Below are positions 1 to 7,687 of a stretch of DNA of 41,299 bases, one piece after another. This DNA comes from Rubrivivax sp. (lineage in GTDB: Bacteria; Pseudomonadota; Gammaproteobacteria; Burkholderiales; Burkholderiaceae_C). The stretch spans positions 1-41,299 of the forward strand of contig SEFA01000057.1 of NCBI GenBank assembly GCA_004210455.1, written 5' to 3'. The position numbers were made by a program, and so were the translations under genes. The notes under the pieces were generated by a model. It did not search any database and was not told the origin of the DNA. It worked only from the letters and a program-made list of their open reading frames with translations. Numbering within the stretch: position 1 is the first letter of the stretch; each line of letters begins with the position of its first letter.

Positions 1-134
1 GCACTCGTACGGGACGCTGTAAGGCGCACGAGGCGCCCGAACCGGGGGGGCGGCGGGGGCTGCTTAAGCACGCCCTCATGAAAACCTTCAGCCAACAGCG
101 TAAGGTTCGAACCTTCCTTCCCCCGAGGTCCGCC

Positions 135-1126
<992 letters not shown>

Positions 1127-1127
<1 letters not shown>

Positions 1128-1735
1128 TGAAGAAGCGTCATCCGCTGCTGCATCCGGCAGCGAAGGTCGTGCTCTTCGTGCTGTGCCTGCTGCCGCTGGA
1201 CTGGTACGTGTTCGGGGCGGTCGCGCAGCCGGACCTGCTCGGAGCGAATCCCGCGGAGACGCTGATCCGCGGCCTGGGCGACTGGACGCTGCGTTTCCTG
1301 TGGATCACGCTCGCGGTGACGCCGGTGCGCACCTGGTTCAACCAGCCGACGCTGGCGCGTTTCAGGCGGATGCTGGGCCTGTTCACCTTCTTCTACGCCA
1401 GCCTGCACCTGCTGGCCTACGGCTGGCTCGACAAGAGCCTGGACTTCCCCGACATCCTGCGCGACATCGCCAAGCGGCCGTTCATCCTGATGGGCTTCGT
1501 CGCGTGGCTGCTGCTGGTGCCGCTGGCCGCGACCTCGTTCAACCGCGCGATCAAGGCGCTGGGCGCGGCGCGCTGGCAGATGCTGCACAAGCTCGTCTAT
1601 GCGATCGCGATCGTCGGGCTGATGCACTTCATCTGGATGCGCGCGGGGAAGAACAACTTCGCCGAGCCCATCGTGTATGGAACCATCCTGGCGGTGCTGC
1701 TGGGGTGGCGGGTGTGGAAGCGCGTCAAGCGGTGA
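1127..1735 (+). CDS. msrQ: MsrQ, haem-binding membrane subunit of the MsrPQ system
   Basis: A 202-residue integral membrane protein of the YedZ/ferric-reductase-like family that passes electrons from the quinone pool or a flavin reductase to MsrP. It begins MKKRHPLLHP and has about six hydrophobic segments. Histidines suited to haem ligation include those in FYASLHLLAYGW, QMLHKLVY and GLMHFIW. Family proteins are about 200 residues, so it appears complete. The ATG overlaps the msrP stop by one base. No terminator follows; the next gene starts 42 bases later after a short gap containing TATGCT, a possible -10 box for the downstream acetyltransferase. Confidence 0.95.
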
Positions 1736-1777
1736 CCTGACGGCTGGTGGATCCATGCGCCGCTATGCTCGGCGCCC

Positions 1778-2299
1778 ATGCTGAACCTCCACCCTGTCTC
1801 CGAGCGGGATCTTTCCGACCTGCGCCGATTCGAAGTCGGCAACCGCGCGTTCTTCGAGGCCCACATCAACGCGCGCCCGGCGTCGTACTACGAGGACGGC
1901 GGCATCGAGTCCGCCATCGCGACCGCGCGTCGGGAGGCTGAGGCGGACACGGGGCATCAGTTCCTGATCCGCGACATCGCGGGCGCGCTGGTCGGCCGCA
2001 TCAATCTCAGCCAGATCAAGCGCAAGCACTACCACTCGTGCGAACTCGGCTACCGCATCGCGGAGAGCGAGAACGGCAAGGGCTACGCAAAGGAGGCGGT
2101 TCGCCTCGTGCTTGAGAAGGCGTTCGGCGAATTGGGTCTGATCCGCGTCGAAGCCAAGGCCCGCGTGGGGAACGCCGGCTCGATCAAGGTCCTGCAACGC
2201 AACGGATTCACGGAGTTCGGCCGCTCGACGCGGAGCTTCCAGCTCGACGGCGAGTGGGAGGACATGCTGTTTTTCGAGTGCAGGGCACCGGGGCGCTGA
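1778..2299 (+). CDS. GNAT-family N-acetyltransferase (RimJ/RimL-like)
   Basis: A 173-residue acetyl-CoA-dependent acyltransferase. The acetyl-CoA pyrophosphate-binding motif A is visible as ENGKGYAKEAV near the middle. It is followed by the RimJ/RimL-type pattern LGLIRVEAKARVGNAGSIKVLQRNGF, in which a residue of the last turn (N-x-x-S-x-x-V-L) is typical of protein or small-molecule acetyltransferases. Length matches the family. The substrate cannot be read from sequence; relatives include ribosomal-protein N-acetyltransferases and antibiotic acetyltransferases. It follows msrQ on the same strand and precedes a decayed segment, so an accessory role is possible. Confidence 0.85.
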   Translation: MLNLHPVSERDLSDLRRFEVGNRAFFEAHINARPASYYEDGGIESAIATARREAEADTGHQFLIRDIAGALVGRINLSQIKRKHYHSCELGYRIAESENGKGYAKEAVRLVLEKAFGELGLIRVEAKARVGNAGSIKVLQRNGFTEFGRSTRSFQLDGEWEDMLFFECRAPGR

Positions 2300-2307
2300 A
2301 CCGCGGA

Positions 2308-2573
2308 TCAACGCCGTCCAGGTTCTTTCACCAGCACCTTGCCGCGCGCAGCATCCCCGGCAAGTTCTCCGGCCCTACCGTGGCCGCCGTAGTGGCTGTT
2401 TCCGGCAACGATTCGCCCGGTTCCACGCCGCCACCGGGCGTCGCCCAGAAGTCCGCGCCCGCCGTCGGCCCGTCCTTGTGGACGAAGCGGAACAGCAGCA
2501 GGCTCAAGTCCGGGTCGAGGACCAGCAACCGAGCCGACGGTCGGCGGCGCAGGGAAGCAGCTTCAGGCGTCAT
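2308..2573 (-). pseudogene. NUDIX hydrolase remnant
   Basis: The minus strand from 2573 encodes a normal-looking start of a small NUDIX hydrolase (RPSARLLVLDPD, then FRFVHKDGPTAGADFWATPGGGVEPGES). The NUDIX box begins correctly with GGGVEPGE but then loses the essential R-E-x-x-E-E helix and reads into unrelated sequence, stopping at 2328. Another frame just downstream (to the TGA at 2308) reads RGKVLVKEPGRR, which could be the original C-terminus. A deletion plus frameshift inside the box would explain this. Known NUDIX proteins need that helix for Mg2+ binding, so the product should be inactive. The exact break cannot be fixed without an intact homologue. Confidence 0.65.
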
Positions 2574-2629
2574 GGGCGCGATTGTCTGCCGTCGATACTC
2601 GCCCGGTCTTCATCGCCTCATCTCGCTTC

Positions 2630-3460
2630 ATGACCGACCACGACGAGTCCGACACTCCCAGAGAAGTCCCCGCGGACGCGCCCGGGTTGACCCCTGCCCT
2701 CGCGGCAAGACTCGCCGGCTACGCCTGGCATCGCAACCTCGTCGGAGAGGCCGGAGCGGACGTCCATCGGCTGCATCGAGCCGATGCGGCCATGCTGTAC
2801 CTCAAGCATGGCGACGGCGATGCGGCGATCGCCATCACCGACGAGTTCGTCCGCCTGCAGTGGTTCGCCGGACCTTGGCCGGTGCCTCGTGTCGAACACT
2901 TCGAATGGTCCGGCGGCACGGCCTGGTTGCTCACACGCGCCGTCCCCGGCCGCACCGCCTACGAATGGCTCGAAGACGATCCGGCTCGCGCCGCGACTAT
3001 CGTGATGTCCATCGGGCGATTCCTTCGAGACCTGCACAAGCTGCCGGTCGACAGCTGCCCGTTCAATGCGGATCACAGGCTGCAACTCGACCTCGCCCGG
3101 AAGCGTCTCGACGCCGGCCGCATCGATGCTGACGACTTCGACAATGCGCGCCAAGGCTGGACGCCGCGGCAGGTGTGGGAAGCGCTCGTCGCGATGCTGC
3201 CGTTCGCCGAAGACCCCGTGGTGAGCCACGGCGACTTCTCGCTCGATAACATCCTCATGAACGAAGAGGGTGACGTCGTCGGCGTGATCGACCTCGGCCG
3301 TGCAGGCATCGCGGATCTCTACCGCGACCTCGCGATCCTGACGAACTGCCTCGATGAATTCGGCCCGACGCTGCGCGACACGCTATTCAGCGCGTACGGC
3401 ATCGCCGAGCCCGATCGGCGCAAGCTCGATTTCCACCTGCTGCTCGACGAATGCTTCTGA
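2630..3460 (+). CDS. APH(3')-like aminoglycoside O-phosphotransferase
   Basis: A 276-residue kinase-fold enzyme expected to transfer phosphate from ATP to the 3'-hydroxyl of kanamycin/neomycin-type aminoglycosides. Visible landmarks are the ATP-binding lysine in MLYLKHGDGDAA, the substrate-lobe phrase AWLLTRAVPGRTAYEWLE, the catalytic loop VVSHGDFSLDNIL (HGD and the Mg-binding Asn), the Mg-binding Asp in GVIDLGRAGIADLYRDLAIL, and the C-terminal LLDECF typical of APH(3') proteins. The ATG at 2630 starts MTDHDE. An upstream in-frame TTG at 2582 would add 16 residues unlike the family. The enzyme looks intact while both neighbours are decayed. Whether it gives resistance, or acts on another substrate, cannot be told from sequence. 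Confidence 0.85.
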   Translation: MTDHDESDTPREVPADAPGLTPALAARLAGYAWHRNLVGEAGADVHRLHRADAAMLYLKHGDGDAAIAITDEFVRLQWFAGPWPVPRVEHFEWSGGTAWLLTRAVPGRTAYEWLEDDPARAATIVMSIGRFLRDLHKLPVDSCPFNADHRLQLDLARKRLDAGRIDADDFDNARQGWTPRQVWEALVAMLPFAEDPVVSHGDFSLDNILMNEEGDVVGVIDLGRAGIADLYRDLAILTNCLDEFGPTLRDTLFSAYGIAEPDRRKLDFHLLLDECF

Positions 3461-3487
3461 GGTGACGCGCCTGCGGCCCCGGCCGCT

Positions 3488-3619
3488 TCAAAGATGCACG
3501 CCGCCCGACACCTCGATCCTCTGCCCGGTGACGAAGCGGTTGCCCTCGCCCATCAGCGCGGCGATCGCGCCGGCAACGTCGTCGGCGACACCGAAGCGGC
3601 CCAGCGGCGTCCGAGCCAT
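3488..3619 (-). pseudogene. C-terminal remnant of a short-chain dehydrogenase/reductase
   Basis: On the minus strand, reading toward the TGA at 3488-3490, about 40 codons encode TPLGRFGVADDVAGAIAALM, then GEGNRFVTGQRIEVSGG and a final VHL. This is the standard C-terminal end of a classical SDR enzyme (PLGRFG...E/D-D-V-A...F-V-T-G-Q...V-x-G-G). The catalytic Ser-Tyr-Lys and the Rossmann fold are gone. The truncated 5' edge abuts, and slightly overlaps, the truncated 5' edge of a LysR-type regulator reading the other way. So this is the stub left by a deletion in a divergent gene pair. Confidence 0.75.
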
Positions 3620-4170
3620 GCACCTGTTCACGCGCATCGTGGACCTCGGCAGCTTCAACGCCGCTGCCGAGGAACTGGATCTGCCGCGATCGAACGTGAC
3701 CTACGCCGTCCAGGCCCTGGAGAAACGCCTCGGCGCGCGGCTGCTGACGTGCTCGACGCGCCATGTCAGCCCGACGCCGGAGGGCCACCTCTATCAAGAG
3801 CGCTGCCGCCGCGTGCTGGAGGAGGTCTCTGCAGACGCTCACGATTCGCGCGCCCGTCTGCGTCACCTCGGCACCGGCGTATCGCGCCTGCTGTCTGCAG
3901 GGATTGGGGCTGATCCAGTGCCCGCGCTTCGGTGTCGCCTCGCTGCTGACCTCGGGGGAACTGGTCGAGTTGCTGCCGCAGGCCCCGCCGCCGCCGCCGC
4001 CGATGCCGATGCCGATGCCGGTCTCCGTGATGTTCCCGAAGCAGCGACAGATGATGCCGCGCGTGCGGGTCTTCATTGACTGGGTCGTGGAACGCGTGCA
4101 AGAGGGATTGGCGGCCGAATCCGATGTTGCAAGGCCCCCGGCGGAACTTTCCGGCGCCCTTCCGGGATAA
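3612..4170 (+). pseudogene. LysR-family regulator remnant (N-terminal HTH plus C-terminal scrap, frameshifted)
   Basis: From about 3618 one frame encodes a LysR winged helix-turn-helix (HLFTRIVDLGSFNAAAEEL, then PRSNVTYAVQALEKRLGARLL, then STRHVSPTPEG). The usual first few residues are missing. Around 3840-3880 the homology jumps to another frame, which carries the far C-terminus of the effector domain (APAYRACCLQGLGLIQCPRF, then SGELVELLP, then MMPRVRVFIDWVVERV), ending at the TAA at 4168-4170. The middle of the effector domain (about 130 residues in family members) is absent. The product cannot be a working regulator. Its C-terminal part also carries a CCG/ATGCCG microsatellite. Confidence 0.8.
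3985..4020 (+). repeat. (CCG)6-(ATGCCG)3 microsatellite
   Basis: Six CCG units at 3985-4002 are followed by three ATGCCG units at 4003-4020. In the LysR remnant frame they read as a run of prolines then Met-Pro repeats. Intact relatives usually have a short proline stretch here, so slippage in a gene no longer under selection is a plausible cause. Confidence 0.9.
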
Positions 4171-4171
4171 T
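4166..4171 (+). promoter_or_regulatory. Candidate -10 box (GATAAT) for the oxidoreductase-FolB gene
   Basis: GATAAT followed by CACGGG lies 80 bases before the ATG at 4252, a layout often seen at housekeeping promoters in this group. No good -35 hexamer is visible at the usual spacing (4143-4148 reads GGAACT). This is a pattern match only. Confidence 0.35.
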
Positions 4172-4251
4172 CACGGGTTTGCTCCGGCGCCGATCGGCCG
4201 CCGCAGCGCGCGCTCTTCCCGGCTCGCCCTTCCCGCCTCGCCCTCCCCGCC

Positions 4252-5676
4252 ATGTCCCAGCCCACGCCAGACCGACTGCCCGCCAGCCTGCCCGCGCTCG
4301 TCGACGCCGCCATCATCGGCGGCGGTCCAGCCGGCTGCAGCGCCGCGAGCTGGCTCACGCAGCTGGGCCTGAGCGTCGCGCTGATCGAACGCGCCCCGCG
4401 CCTGTGCGACAGCCTGCGGCCGCTCGACTACAAGCAGGACTGGCTCCTCGGCGCGCCCGCCGAATCGCTCGCCGACCTGGGCGAGCGTTACGCCCGCCAC
4501 GCCGCCGCCCAACCCGGCGTGCACACCGTGCTGGGCCAGACGGTCGACTCCCTCGACTGGCAGGCCGAGCAGGGCTGGACGCTCTACCTCGACGGCGGCC
4601 CCGCCTTCGCGGCGCAGGCCGGCGACACCGCCGAACCGGCCGCCACCGGCAACCTGCGCCCGGTGCGCGCCCGCTCGCTGCTGCTCGCCACCGGCCTGAC
4701 CCCGCGCCATCCGTCGCCGCTCTATCCCGAGCGAGACCGCCACGATCGCGTGCTCGACGCCATCGAGCTGACCGCCGTCCGCGACCGCCTGCCGCCCGGC
4801 AAGGTGCTGCTGCTGGGCGGCGGCGACAACGCCATCGAGAACGCCCTCTACCTCGCCGGCCGCGGTCATGCGGTCACGCTGTGGTCGCGCTCCGAATGGC
4901 GCGCGCAGAGCCACCTGATCCAGCAGCTCGACGGGGCGACCGGCCTGCGCCGCCGGCCCGCGCAGGCGCTGCCGACCGCGGTGAGCGCCTCACCCGACGG
5001 CGTGACCGTGAGCTCCAAGGCCTACGGCGAGGAACGCTTCGATCACGTCGCCGTGCTGCTCGGCTACGAACCCGCGCCGTCAGCCTGGCTGCTAGTCGCC
5101 GATGCGCTGCAGCGCGCCGGCGTCACCGCGCCGTCGCAACCTTTCCGCGACGAGCCGCGCTTCGGCGTGCTGGGCCTGTTCGTCGCCGGCGACGCCAGCG
5201 GCCGCCAGCATCCCTGCGTGCAGACGGCGCTGGGCGACGGCGTCGTCGCCGCCAAGCAGATCGAAGCCTTCCTGCGCCCGCTGCGCGAATCGCAGCCGCC
5301 GCCGGCGCTGCGCCGCAACAACCGCCAGGTCATCCACATCAACGGCCTGCGCTTCGGCGCCAACCTCGGCCTGCTCGACTTCGAGCGCGAGGGCCCGCAG
5401 CCCATCCTGGTCGACGCCGAAATCAACCTCGGCGCGCAGACCATCGTCTCGCGCGATGCCGACATCGGCCACGTGCTGGACTATCGCCGCGTGCGCACCA
5501 TCATCATCGACGAGTGCACCGCCGAACACACCGACCTGCTCGAAGCCCTGCTGGGCAAGCTCTGCGTCCGACTGATGAAGCTGCCCGGCGTGGTGGGCGT
5601 GCGCATCAAGGTGACCAAGCTCGAAATCTTCCCCGACTGCCAAGTCGCAATCAGCGCCGAATGCGGCACCTGGTAG
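4252..5676 (+). CDS. FAD/NAD(P)-dependent oxidoreductase fused to dihydroneopterin aldolase (FolB)
   Basis: A 474-residue two-domain protein. Residues about 16-350 are a thioredoxin-reductase-like flavoprotein. They have an FAD dinucleotide motif (AAIIGGGPAGCSAASWL), an NAD(P) motif (VLLLGGGDNAIENALYLAGRG) and the FAD-closing phrase LFVAGDASGRQHPCVQTALGDG. No CxxC redox pair is seen, so it is not a classical thioredoxin reductase. From residue 358 (RQVIHINGLRFGANLG) to the end the protein is a complete FolB domain, which cleaves 7,8-dihydroneopterin to 6-hydroxymethyl-dihydropterin in folate synthesis. The expected catalytic Glu378 (LDFE), Tyr411 (VLDY) and Lys456 (KVTK) are all present. The reading frame is open across the join. 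ttcA follows after a hairpin-rich gap. A link between the flavoprotein and pterin redox is inference. Confidence 0.85.
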   Translation: MSQPTPDRLPASLPALVDAAIIGGGPAGCSAASWLTQLGLSVALIERAPRLCDSLRPLDYKQDWLLGAPAESLADLGERYARHAAAQPGVHTVLGQTVDSLDWQAEQGWTLYLDGGPAFAAQAGDTAEPAATGNLRPVRARSLLLATGLTPRHPSPLYPERDRHDRVLDAIELTAVRDRLPPGKVLLLGGGDNAIENALYLAGRGHAVTLWSRSEWRAQSHLIQQLDGATGLRRRPAQALPTAVSASPDGVTVSSKAYGEERFDHVAVLLGYEPAPSAWLLVADALQRAGVTAPSQPFRDEPRFGVLGLFVAGDASGRQHPCVQTALGDGVVAAKQIEAFLRPLRESQPPPALRRNNRQVIHINGLRFGANLGLLDFEREGPQPILVDAEINLGAQTIVSRDADIGHVLDYRRVRTIIIDECTAEHTDLLEALLGKLCVRLMKLPGVVGVRIKVTKLEIFPDCQVAISAECGTW

Positions 5677-5701
5677 TCCCACCCCCTACGCGCTGACGCG
5701 C

Positions 5702-5742
5702 GCCCCCTCAAGGGGGCGGGCCTGGCGGCCCGGCAAAGCCGG
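5702..5742. repeat. Triple-hairpin GC-rich intergenic element
   Basis: Three back-to-back inverted repeats lie between folB and ttcA: GCCCCC-tcaa-GGGGGC (5702-5717), GGGCC-tggc-GGCCC (5718-5731) and CCGGC-aaa-GCCGG (5730-5742). The look is that of the dispersed palindromic repeats common between genes in Burkholderiales. It could also weaken read-through. No second copy was seen in this window. Confidence 0.6.
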
Positions 5743-5782
5743 TTCCGCAGGCCCCGCTTGACGAATACATCGAGGACAGAAC

Positions 5783-6787
5783 ATGACCGACTCCAGCACC
5801 ACCATTGACGGCATCGACCTGGCTGCGGCGGATGCCGACGCCAAGAAGCACGCGCACGAGATGAACAAGCTCTCGAAGCGCCTGCACCGCCAGGTCGGCC
5901 AGGCAATCGGCGACTTCAACATGATCGAGGACGGCGACAAGGTCATGGTCTGCGTGTCCGGCGGCAAGGACAGCTACTCGCTGCTGGACATCCTGATCAA
6001 CCTGCGCGACCGCGCGCCGATCAAGTTCAGCATCGTGGCCGTCAACCTCGACCAGAAGCAGCCCGGCTTCCCCGAGGACATCCTGCCCGCCTACCTGAAG
6101 TCGCGGGGCGTGGACTTCCACATCGAGGAGCAGGACACCTACTCCATCGTCAAGCGCCTGGTGCCAGAGGGAAAGACGACCTGCTCGCTGTGCTCGCGCC
6201 TGCGCCGCGGCATCCTGTACCGCGTGGCGGGCGAACTGGGTGCGACCAAGATCGCGCTCGGCCACCACCGCGACGACATCGTCACCACGCTGATGCTGAA
6301 CATGTTCTTCGGCAGCCGCATGAAGGGCATGCCGGCCAAGCTGGTCAGCGACGACGGCAAGAACGTCGTCATCCGCCCGCTGGCCTACGTGAAGGAATCC
6401 GACCTCGAGCGCTGGGCCGAGCATCGCGAATTCCCCATCATCCCGTGCAACCTCTGCGGCAGCCAGCCCAACCTGCAGCGCGCCACCGTCAAGGCCATGC
6501 TGCAGGACTGGGACAAGCGCTTCCCCGGCCGCGTGGACAACATGTTCACCGCGATGGGCAACATCGTGACCTCGCACATGATGGACCGCGAGCTGTTCCC
6601 CTTCGAGACCATCAAGGCGACCGGCGCGCCGGTGGCCGACGGCGACATCGCCTTCGATGAAGACGAGCAGTGCGGTACCCCGACGCCGGCCACCGGCGTC
6701 GTCAACATCATCCGTCCGGGCGCCAAGGGGCAAGGCCCGGCCCCCGTCGACGACGCGGGCGAGGCGTACTCGGCCGCCGACGACTGA
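5783..6787 (+). CDS. ttcA: TtcA, tRNA 2-thiocytidine(32) synthetase
   Basis: ATP- and Fe-S-dependent enzyme that thiolates cytidine 32 of certain tRNAs. The 334-residue protein has the PP-loop ATP pyrophosphatase motif [13 protein letters not shown], the [14 protein letters not shown] motif whose two cysteines bind the cluster, and the later [12 protein letters not shown] segment contributing another cysteine. The phrase [29 protein letters not shown] is also typical. The N-terminus carries about 20 extra charged residues and the C-terminus an extra tail of about 40 residues beyond the FDEDEQCG region. It sits 106 bases after the FolB fusion, an arrangement seen in beta-proteobacteria. Cytoplasmic. 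Confidence 0.96.
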   Translation: MTDSSTTIDGIDLAAADADAKKHAHEMNKLSKRLHRQVGQAIGDFNMIEDGDKVMVCVSGGKDSYSLLDILINLRDRAPIKFSIVAVNLDQKQPGFPEDILPAYLKSRGVDFHIEEQDTYSIVKRLVPEGKTTCSLCSRLRRGILYRVAGELGATKIALGHHRDDIVTTLMLNMFFGSRMKGMPAKLVSDDGKNVVIRPLAYVKESDLERWAEHREFPIIPCNLCGSQPNLQRATVKAMLQDWDKRFPGRVDNMFTAMGNIVTSHMMDRELFPFETIKATGAPVADGDIAFDEDEQCGTPTPATGVVNIIRPGAKGQGPAPVDDAGEAYSAADD

Positions 6788-6882
6788 ACGACGTCCAACC
6801 AAGAGAAACCCGCCGCTTACCGCACCGTCACGCCGTCAGCACGCGCAGGTCAACCGCCCGGGGCCACAATCGTTGGACTGTC

Positions 6883-6899
6883 ACGCCGAAGATCGGCGT
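6883..6899 (+). promoter_or_regulatory. Leader hairpin upstream of the lipoprotein gene
   Basis: ACGCCGA-aga-TCGGCGT forms a 7-bp stem with a 3-base loop, 60 bases before the lipoprotein ATG. CACAAT at 6865-6870 just upstream could be a -10 box. It may shape the leader or be an operator; no U-tract follows. Confidence 0.3.
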
Positions 6900-6959
6900 C
6901 GCCGGGCGCGACATATGCCCTGGTCGACGGTCCATCGCGGTATCCGACTGGAGGTCTCC

Positions 6960-7601
6960 ATGTTCACCTTGAATCGTCGAGTCGCCCTGTTGAGCCTGGG
7001 CGCCGCGGCGGCGCTCTCCCTCACCGGCTGCGCCGCCCTGAATAGCGTCTCCGCGGATGCGCAGACTTTCGGCAGCTGGCCGGCGGGCCGGCAGCCCGGC
7101 ACCTTCACCTTCGAGCGCCTGCCCTCGCAGCAGCGCAACGAGGCCAACCAGGCCTCGCTCGAAGACGCCGCCCGCGGCGCGCTGCTGAAGGCCGGTTTCA
7201 CCGAGTCTGCCGACCCGAAGGCGGCCGACGTCGTGGTATCGCTGGGCGCGCGCGTCAGCCGCTCCGGCCCGGCGCCGTGGGACGACCCGCTGTGGTGGCG
7301 CTGGAACGGCAGCTATTGGGGCTGGCGCTACGGCCCGGCCTGGCGTCCGTATTACAGCCGCTGGGGCTACTCATACCCGATGGATCCCATGATGGAGCGC
7401 CGCTACGACCGCGAGGTCGCCATGCTCCTGCGCGACCGCAAGACCAACGAGCCGCTGTATGAGGCTCGCGCCTCCAACGACGGTTTGACCGAAGGCGGCA
7501 AGGAACTCTTCGGCGCGCTCTTCGAGGCCTCGCTGACGGACTTCCCGCAGACGCGGCCCGAGCCGCACCGCGTGACGGTGCAGCTGACGCCGTCGAAGTA
7601 G
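6960..7601 (+). CDS. DUF4136-type outer-envelope lipoprotein
   Basis: A 213-residue predicted lipoprotein: MFTLNRRVALLSLGAAAALS followed by the lipobox LTGC, so the mature protein would start at the Cys near residue 23. The mature part resembles DUF4136 proteins (TFGSWPAGRQPGTFTFERLPSQ, a mid-protein KAADVVVSLGARV strand, and a YDREVAMLLRDRKTNEPLYEARAS strand near the end). A Trp/Tyr/Arg-rich loop (WWRWNGSYWGWRYGPAWRPY) lies between. The function of the family is unknown. The start is supported by GGAGG at 6950-6954, five bases before the ATG. Its own leader of about 170 bases separates it from ttcA. Confidence 0.8.
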   Translation: MFTLNRRVALLSLGAAAALSLTGCAALNSVSADAQTFGSWPAGRQPGTFTFERLPSQQRNEANQASLEDAARGALLKAGFTESADPKAADVVVSLGARVSRSGPAPWDDPLWWRWNGSYWGWRYGPAWRPYYSRWGYSYPMDPMMERRYDREVAMLLRDRKTNEPLYEARASNDGLTEGGKELFGALFEASLTDFPQTRPEPHRVTVQLTPSK

Positions 7602-7627
7602 GACGGCCCGCTCCGGGAGCGCCGTCC
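7601..7627 (+). terminator. Strong hairpin after the lipoprotein gene
   Basis: GGACGGC (7601-7607) pairs with GCCGTCC (7621-7627), with an inner GCTC/GAGC stem. It begins in the stop codon of the lipoprotein gene. No T-run follows, so its strength as an intrinsic terminator is uncertain. Confidence 0.45.
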
Positions 7628-7646
7628 GGCGCTTCGCGGCGACCCC

Positions 7647-7684
7647 GATAATCGCGGTCTCTCCAACAGGGAACCGCGATTTTT
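7647..7684 (+). promoter_or_regulatory. glmU promoter/hairpin element next to the start codon
   Basis: AATCGCGGT (7650-7658) and ACCGCGATT (7673-7681) form a perfect 9-bp inverted repeat followed by TTTC, ending four bases before the glmU ATG. The left arm overlaps a GATAAT -10 box (7647-7652). Transcripts reading in from upstream would carry a terminator-like hairpin with U residues. A transcript starting from the GATAAT box would lack the left arm. No clear Shine-Dalgarno sequence is present. Confidence 0.5.
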
Positions 7685-7687
7685 CTT

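Noticed and set aside
4252-5676. Two separate genes (oxidoreductase and folB)
   Set aside because: The frame is open through the junction, and no internal start with a ribosome site is evident before RQVIHINGL.
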